From UBA8199 sp964507045 (GTDB lineage: Bacteria > Verrucomicrobiota > Verrucomicrobiia > Limisphaerales > UBA8199): a DNA stretch of 64,000 bases. This document shows positions 1 through 9,000 of this stretch, piece by piece (within the stretch, counting starts at the first letter, position 1; each line of letters opens with the position of its first letter). The stretch is from NCBI GenBank assembly GCA_964507045.1, contig CAZDOO010000017.1, positions 1 through 64,000 of the forward strand, written 5' to 3'. The position numbers were made by a program, and so were the translations under genes. The notes beneath the pieces are model-generated. The model saw only the letters and a program-made list of their open reading frames with translations, ran no database searches and was not told where the DNA came from.

Positions 1-2
1 GT

Positions 3-3000
3 TACCAATGGACCTTCAACGGAACCAGCCTGCCGGGGGCCACGCTGAGCAGCTATACCCGGACGAGTGTCCAGCCGGGTGATGCGGGCAGTTATGCGGT
101 GGTGGTTTTCAGCCCGTTGGACACCGTTGCCAGCAGCAGCGCGGTCCTGACCGTGACCTGCCCTCCCTCAATCAGTACCCAGCCCGCCAGCCAGACACTC
201 GTGACCGGAACCAATGTCACCTTTAGCGTGGCCGCCAGTGGCACTCCTGCACTGGCTTACCAGTGGCGTTTTAACGGCACCAACCTTTCAGGCGCCACCA
301 CCAGCACCTACTCCAAAACCAGTATCCAGCTATCCGACAGCGGAACTTACAGCGTAGCCGTCTCGAATCCGTACGGCAGCGAGGTCAGTTCCAATGCCCT
401 TCTAACGGTGCTCGAATCGCCCTATATCATCACCCAGCCTGCCAACCGGACCAATAGAGTGGGCGAGACGGCCTGGTTTACCGTTACCGCCGGCGGCACG
501 GCGCCGCTCACTTGCCAATGGTATTCCAACTCGGTTGCCTTGGCCGGGGCGACCAATTTCGTGCTGTTCTTCGATTATGTGCAAACCAACTACGCCGCCA
601 GTTATCACGTGGTTGTAAGCAATGGCGCCGGTTCGGTGACCAGTTCCAATGCCCTGTTGACCATTTCCCCCTGTTACCCGGCGGTGGATGTTGTGCTGGT
701 AATGGATGCCTCAGGATCCATGGGCGATACGGTTACGGGTTTCGGTCGCAAAATGGATGCGGCCATGCGGGCGGCCAGTAATTTTGTTGGACATTTGAAT
801 TTCAGCCTGGACCAGGCCGGCGTCGTCAGGTTTTCGATTTCGGCCACACTTGATCAGCCGCTTACCAACAGCAAACCGGATGTTCTGGCCGCGATTTACA
901 AGACCAACTTGAGCAACTACACCTGCATCGCATGCGGTATTACCAATGCCACTGGCGAGCTGCTCGGCGCCCGTCATAATACCAACGCACTGCCGGTCAT
1001 GGTGGTCTTGAGCGACGGCTCCAATAATGTTGTTTATGGTTCTCCTCCTATGACTGCGACGAATGCTGCTTACATCGCCAAGACGAACGGCATACGCCTC
1101 ATCAGCATCGCCCTTGGAACTGGTGCCGATACCAATCTCATGCGGGCTATCGCGACCTCCACGACCAACGACTATTACTTCGTCAACAGTTCAAACCAAC
1201 TGGATGCGGCCTATAGCGCCATCGCGGCTTCCATCTGTCGCGGGACCAATCTTGCGCCTTCGGTTGAAATCACCCCCACCAACCTCAGTCTTTGCCCGGG
1301 ATCAAACGCGACCTTCACGGCCATGATTACGGGCACCAGCCCGTTCACTAACGCCTGGTTCAGGAATGGCAGTCTGCTCTCCGGCCAGACCAACAGCTCG
1401 CTGACTATCTCCAATCTGACAGCCAGCGATGCCGGGACCTACAGAATTGAGGTGGCGGGCCCCGGGGGAAAAGCAACGAATGTCGCCGTGCTTGAGGTCT
1501 ATCAGAGTGTGACGGTGTCAAATGGGCCGGTTAATCTCACCAACTGCCCGGAAACTACCGCCACCTTCACCGTGTCAGCCGGCGGCACCGGGTTGAGCTA
1601 TCAATGGTACAAAGCCAATAGCCCGCTAACCAACCAAACCGGCAGCTCCCTCACCCTGACCAACGTCGCGGCTGGCGATGCCGGCACGTATCGAGTGGTT
1701 GTGAGCGGGACCTGCGGCGGCAGCCAGACCAACTCCGCCACCTTGACCATCAATCAGAGAGTCCAAATAACCGACGCGCTTGCCGATTTGCTGGCTCCGC
1801 CCGGAACCAACGTCACCTTTAGCGTGGGCGCCAGCGGCACGGCCTTGAGCTACCAGTGGTATAAAGGCACCCGCACGCTCACTAACCGGGTGGGCAGCAG
1901 CCTCGTCATTACGAACGCCAGCGCCCAGGACGCCGGAACCTACTGCGTTGTGGTGCGCGGGGCGTGTGGCGGGGCCATAAGCTGCGCCACGCTGACACTG
2001 ATGGTGCCGCCCTATATCATCACGCAGCCGACAAATCAAACCGTGGTGGCCGGTCAAACCGCCTGGTTCAGTGTCACCGCCGGGGGCACAACGCCGCTCT
2101 CTTACCAGTGGTATTCCAATTCGATTGCCTTGGCTGGCGCGACTAATTCCCTGCTGCTCTTTGATAATGCACAAACCAATTACGCCGCCAGTTATCGCGT
2201 GGTTGTAAGCAATGGCGCCGGTTCGGTGACCAGCTCCAATGCCCTTTTGGTGGTTAACCCGGCCTTCTGTTCCCAGGCGTCATCCGCCTTGGTCAGTTGG
2301 TGGCGGGCGGAGAGCAACGCGCTGGATTCGGCAAGCTTGAACCCCGGTACCTGCGTTAACGAGGTGGTGTATGCTGCCGGCGTAGTTGGGCAGGCATTCA
2401 GCTTCAATGGTGTTAATGGCGCGATCAACTTGTCCGATGTGGCATCTCTGGCGCTAACGAACTCACTTACTATTGAGGGCTGGATATTTGTTACTAATGT
2501 GCCTACCAAGCCTGCGATGGTGTTATTCCGGGGAGATAATCGTTCCGGGCTCGATCCGTATTACTTGTGTGTTGAAACCTCTGGAATACTGAACTTCGTC
2601 GTAATGGATGAGTCGAATAGCCATGTCAGCATTAACGCGCCAATGCCTGTAGGAACTTGGATCCATGCTGCGGCAACCCTCGATGATGCGACCGGCCAAA
2701 TGAGGCTTTACACTAATGCGGTGTTGGCAGCTCAGACCAATACGACCATACGGCCGTTGGGACCTCTGAGTGCCAGCGACAACCCAGGTGTTGGTATCGG
2801 GAACAGTCAGAGTCAGTCGGCGATGTACAACTATCCATTCTGTGGACGTATTGATGAACTGAGCGTGTATAACCGGGCCTTGGCCGATGCCGAGATCCTG
2901 GCTCTCTACAACGCCAGCATGGCTGGCAAATGCCAGGACCTGCCCGCGATCACGCTGCAGCCAACCAATCTGTGCGTCAGCTTGGGCAGCAACGCAGTCT

Positions 3001-6000
3001 TCACCGTCCTGGCCACGGGGACACCGCAACTGCGCTACCAGTGGCGCTTCAACGGCACGGACATCGCCGGGGCCACGAACACCGCGCTCCCGTTGCCCAA
3101 TGTCCAATCGCCACAGGCGGGAACCTATTCGGTGCGAGTGACCAATATGTTCGGCTCGGTCCTCAGCTCCAACGCCCTGTTGACCATTGCCAATCCCGCG
3201 CCGGTGGTCTGGATGATTTCCCCCGCTAACAACCAGTTCTTTGTCCTCTCCCCCACCAATATTCTTCTGGTTGCCGGCGCCACCAATAGCACCGGCGGGG
3301 CTGTTTCCCAGGCCTGGTTTTACACCAATAACGTCCGGTTGGGACAGGCTGGCGCGGTTTCCAACCAATACCAGTTTGTCTGGCAGAACGTCTCGCCTGG
3401 TGCCTACTTGATTTGCGCTTGGGCCACCAACGACGCCGGCGGTTTTGCTCAGAGCGCGGTCATCACTAACATTATCAATGCCATGCCGGTGGTTGCCATC
3501 ACCAGCCCCACCAACTCAACCTCAACGAACCTGACTTCCTTCCCGCCTTTCACTGACGTTGTGCTGCACGCCGTCGCATACGATGCTGACAGCACAAACA
3601 TCGCGGTGCAATTCTTCTACCGCACCAACACTGGCAGTGGCGCCTTCTGGACCGCTTTCCTGGACAGCGCCGCCCGGACCAACGGCACCAACTTCTATCT
3701 TACATGGACCAACTGCCCTGTGGGGACTCACTCCGTCTATGCGCTGGTCTCCGACGCCGATGGCGCCAGCAGCGCCTCGGACCTCCTGGTCTTCCAAGTC
3801 AACCCACTCAATTCACCGCCGGATGTTTGGATCTACGATCCGACCAATGGTTCCGTTTTCCGGGCCGGTGCCGACATTACAATTCACGCCTATGCCACGA
3901 ACAGTGTTCTCGGCATCCCTGTGACAAATGTTGAGTTTTTTGCCAATAGCAGCCTGTTGGGAAATGACTCGAACGATCCGTTCAGCATTACCGAATGCTG
4001 CTGGAAGCCGGGCCAATATGCCTTTCGGGCAAAAGCAACCGACAGCTTGGGTAACAGCCGACTTTCCGAGCAAGTGGTGCGTATTACCGTTGCGGCTCCC
4101 GAGCCCGCAATGGGTACCGGCTTTTGGGACCCAACCTTCACTCCGCCCTGGCTGATTTGCCGCTATCCCATTACAGAAGGTATGGCAGTCTATGGATCTA
4201 ACCTTTACTGTGTTACTGCGTATTATGACCCTCTCTTTGATTGTGGTCTTGACTATCTGTGGAAATGGGATGCGACTGGATGGGAAGGAACTGAACTTAG
4301 GGAGACATACTCTTGGGGTAGTGGTCCGGAAGTGGAAGCGATGGTTGCAGGTAACACGGGTGTCTTTTTTGTTACACGGAATGATACGTCCCTTTGCCTG
4401 TGGCATGCGTATAGCGGCGTCGTGACAAATCTGGAGGGTGGTGCGATTGTCCCTGAGCATGTGGAAACTTCCTGGTACCACCCCTTCTGTCTAAAGATCA
4501 TCGGCCCAGATCTCTACCTGGGGGGGTACTACGAGGTTGAACGACGAGGTGTCTCGTATTTCGCCAAGTGGAACGCCACAGACGGGGAATGGGACGCGGT
4601 GGGAGAACCCTTGGACGGCCCGGTCTTTGCCATCGAGACCTATGAGGGTGATCTTGTAGTTGGTGGATGTTTTAACGCAGGCGGAGGTTGCACCAATCTT
4701 CATAATGTTGCCCGGCTCAAGAACGGTGTGTGGGAGCCACTAGGCACGGGTATCGACGGAACAAACTCTTGGGGAGATGCCTCGTCAGTTCACTGCCTTG
4801 CTGCTTGTGGAACCAACCTGTTTGTGGGTGGAGATTTTACGATTGCAGGTGGTATAACCAATGTGAACTGCGTTGCTATCTGGAATGGACATGCCTGGCA
4901 AAGCATTGGATCTGGAGTAGGCGCGGTTCCGCCTGAAACGTCCAGAGAGAGCGGTGCTTTTGTCCCCAAACCATTGGTCGCCAACGTCTGTCCTCGCGGC
5001 GACACTCTTTTCGTGTCAGGACGATTCACAACCATTTGGGACGAAACCCAACAGCCCATAAACGTTTCCGGTGTTGCAAAAGCCGTATGGAGCGAAGCTC
5101 AGCAACAGTGGGTCTGGTCTGATCTGGATTTGGGTGTCTACAGCGATCTTGCCGACTATCCCTCTGGGGACGAATCCACCACGGTTGCTTCAATGCAAGT
5201 CATGGAAGGCACAAATGCTGGCGCTTACGATGTCGTCTTGTCTGGTATATTCGCGTTTGCGGGAACTGGCATGACAAACTTATCGGTCAGGTGTGGTAGC
5301 ACTTTCCCTTACTACCAGGGTCTGGCTCGATGGCGCGTGGGCGAAACGACTGTGGCCACGGCTCCGCACGTGCTTATTCCCTCTCCGGCCAACAACACTC
5401 TATTCACCAACAATCCCGCCGAAATTACGGTTGCAGCAACAGTCTCCAGCATTACCAACATCACCTCGGTGGAGTTCTACGCCGATGGGAATATTATCGG
5501 AACCGATACCACCTCCAGCGAGAATCCCTACACGCAGACCTGGACCGATTTCGCGAACGGGATTCACCAACTCAAAGCTATCGCAACTGATGCTAACGGG
5601 CTTCGGGGCGAGTCCCCAAGCGTGCTCGTCAGCATCAAAGATCCCAACTCCGTCATAATTGCCCGCGACGATTCGTTTACAATCCCGCAAGGTATTGGCG
5701 GGGTGACCTTGCCTGTTTTGACTAATGATACCCCGGCTGGCGAACTTCGGGTCAGTCGGCTCATCCAAACATGTGGGAGCCTGGGGACTACAACTGTTTC
5801 TTGGGATGGGAAGGCCATCTCCTTAACTCCTTTCCCCAATCTCTACGGCTCAACTCGGTTTGCTTATACTGTCACCAATTCCTCCGGCGCCTCCGACTCC
5901 GCCTGGGTCACCATCAACCTCCAAGCCAAACCCCAAGTCAGCATCACCACCCCCGCCGACGGCGATGCTTTCAGTCCATCTCAAAATGTGACGCTGAACG

Positions 6001-9000
6001 CCCGCGCCACCGATTACGACGGCCAAATCACCAACTTCACCCTCTTGGTTAACGGCCTGGAGTTGACACATACCAACAGCACCAAGATTGTCGCATCCTG
6101 GACCACCAACACCCCCGGCTTCTACACCTTCCTCGCTGTGGCCGTGGATAACGATGGCCTGACCAACCAAAGCTCGCCCGTTACCATCGTGGTCACCAAC
6201 ACCACCGCTAGTCCCAACGGCCCCGTCGCGCTTATCAGTAACCTGGTTGAGACCGTCACCACGCAAGGCAGCTTTACCTCAACTGTTCACCCGGTCGTTC
6301 GCGAGGGGTTCTTCGATCTCCAAGGCTCTGCTCTGGATCCCGACGGCGATCCGGTTGCTTACGCCGTTCTGCTGTTCCGCCCCGAAGACCTGGATTTCAA
6401 CATCTCGGGCGAACTGAAGGAGGCTCTTGAAGCCGCGACCCCGTACGCCGATCTGACCCCCAGCCCGCTCAACCCCCAGGGCTTCCACAATGGCGCAGTC
6501 ACCAACGGGAGCCTCGGCAACCTGGACTTCACCCGCTTCCCCAACGGCGCTTACTACCTGGTCCTGCGTGTCCGTGGCGGAACGGATGAAACCAATGCCC
6601 TCGTCCAATTCCAACTCGACACCCAGCTCAAAATCGGCCAGTTCAGCTTCTCCGAGCAGGACCTGGTAATCCCCGTCAACGGCATCCCCCTCACCGTCAC
6701 CCGCACCTATAATTCCCTCAACCCGCGCTCCGCCGACTTCGGCTACAGTTGGACCTACAGCCTCATGGGCATGGATGTCCAGCTTAACGATGAGCGTAAG
6801 GATGTCACTCCGTTTGCCGGCGACGGCGAAGACGACAGCGGCCTGCCCAAAGTTGTCAGCATCCGCACCGGCGGCGGCTGGGATGTCACTCTCACCCTGC
6901 CTGACGGCCGCCGCACCACCTTCGCATTCACACCAAGCATCTCCGCTTGGTGCGAAGCCTACGCCCAGTGGAAGGCGCCCCCTGGCGTTTCCGACACCCT
7001 GAAACCGCTTGGTTCAGATGTCATTATCACTCTGCCACTGCTTACCTACTGGCAGGATGGTGGGTACAATTCCACCCTCGAAAATCACGACATTCCCGGC
7101 TGGGTGCTGGAGACCAAAGACGGCACGAAGTACTACATCACACGAGGGACCGGGAACAATCTCACTTGGGAAGATGATCCCGAGAGTAACCCCGGCCACT
7201 ACATCAACGTTCAGGCTTACGGCACCCCGAAGCTCACTAGCATCGTCCAGCGCAGCGGTGATACCATCCAGATAGAAGACAACGGCATCTTCCACTATGC
7301 CGCGGGACCGAACGGAACAACCACGACCGATCTTACCCGCTCGGTCTTCTTCGAGCGCGACAGCCAGAATCGCATCACCGCCATCCGGGACCCGAACTCT
7401 GGTTCCAACGGCCTGCCAACAGTCAAGTATGTTTACAATCGAGACACCGGCAATCTGATCCAGGTGTTGAGGCTGACCGACCGCGCGGCCGGAACCTACA
7501 CCACGAACAAATACCATTACGATAACGCGAACTTTCCGCATTATCTGACCTCTCTGGAGAATCCCCAGGGGGTTCCCATCGCCCGTAACGAATATGACGA
7601 TTCCGGCCGCCTCATTGCGCTCGTGGACGCGGACGGCAACCGTATTCGCTATTTGCATGACACTACAAATCGGATTGAAACCATCATTGACCAATTGAAC
7701 TACGGCTCAACCAACTACTACGATCTGCGGGGCAATATTATCGCGACCGTAAATGCTCTGGGTCAAACCAACTCCTCCGCATACGATGACAACAATCATC
7801 TGCTCCATTCCGTTGACCCAATGGGGCACACCAACTCGTACGCTTACGACGACAACGGCTTTCGTAACGCGGTCACGAATGCGATGGGGCAGGTAACCCG
7901 CTTTGACTTTGATGAACACGGCCATTTGCGCTCAAAAACAAATGCGCTCATGCAAACCACGCGTTTCGATTACGATTCCGCGGGCCATCGAACGGCTGTC
8001 GTAGATGCCTTGGGCCACAGCACAACCTTCAGCCACGACGGTTTTGGCCGTCCGAACGCGGTGACCAATGCTCTCGGCCAACTGCGGGCAACGGCAGGTT
8101 CCGACGCGAATGGCGACCTGCAATTTGTCAGCCAGCCCGATGGCGTTCGCATGGATTTTGCGCATGACCCGAATGGCAACACCACCAATACCAGCTTCAC
8201 CTGGATCAACCCGGACAATCCCACCCAATCGCAGCCCCTGGTTACGCACGCGGAGTTTGACGCCCTCAACCGCGAGACCCGGGTGACTGACCCTGATGGC
8301 AACTCCCGCTCGACGATCTACGACGACGGCGGGCGGGTGGCGCACAGCATTGACCGGATGGGCAACACCAATTCGTACCTGTATGATGCCCTGGGGCGCG
8401 TGATTCAGACCACCTACCCGGACGGCACCATCAACCGGACGGTGTACGACGCCCGGTCGCAGGTGTCATATACCGACGACCGGCACCTGCCCGGCTTGCC
8501 GGCCAACGGCACTCGTAACATTTACGACCCTCTCGGGCGGTTGGTTCGGGCCGAACGCCTGGCGGACGTCGCCATCAGCGTTGACGCCGTCGGAATGAGA
8601 AGCACGCTCGTGTCCAGTGGCGCGCTGCTGACCGTCTCGGACACGGCGTATGATGCCGCTGGTCGCGTGCGCTTTGCCACCAATGCCCTTGGGCGAGTGA
8701 CCGAGTACCAATACGACGACGCCGGGCGTCAGACCGCGGTGATTGACGCGCTAACCAACCGCACCGATTACGCCTACGACGACGCCGGACAACTGCGGTT
8801 TGTGACTAACGCGCTGGCCCAGGTCACCGAGCATTTGTATGACCTCAAAGGGAGGCGCATTAAGACGGTCTTCCCGGACCACTCCTACACCACCAACGCC
8901 TACAATGAAGTCGGCCAACTCCTCTTCACAAAAGACCAGGCGGGGCTGCAAACCGATTATCAATACGACACCCTCGGCCGGATGACCAATATCATCAAGC

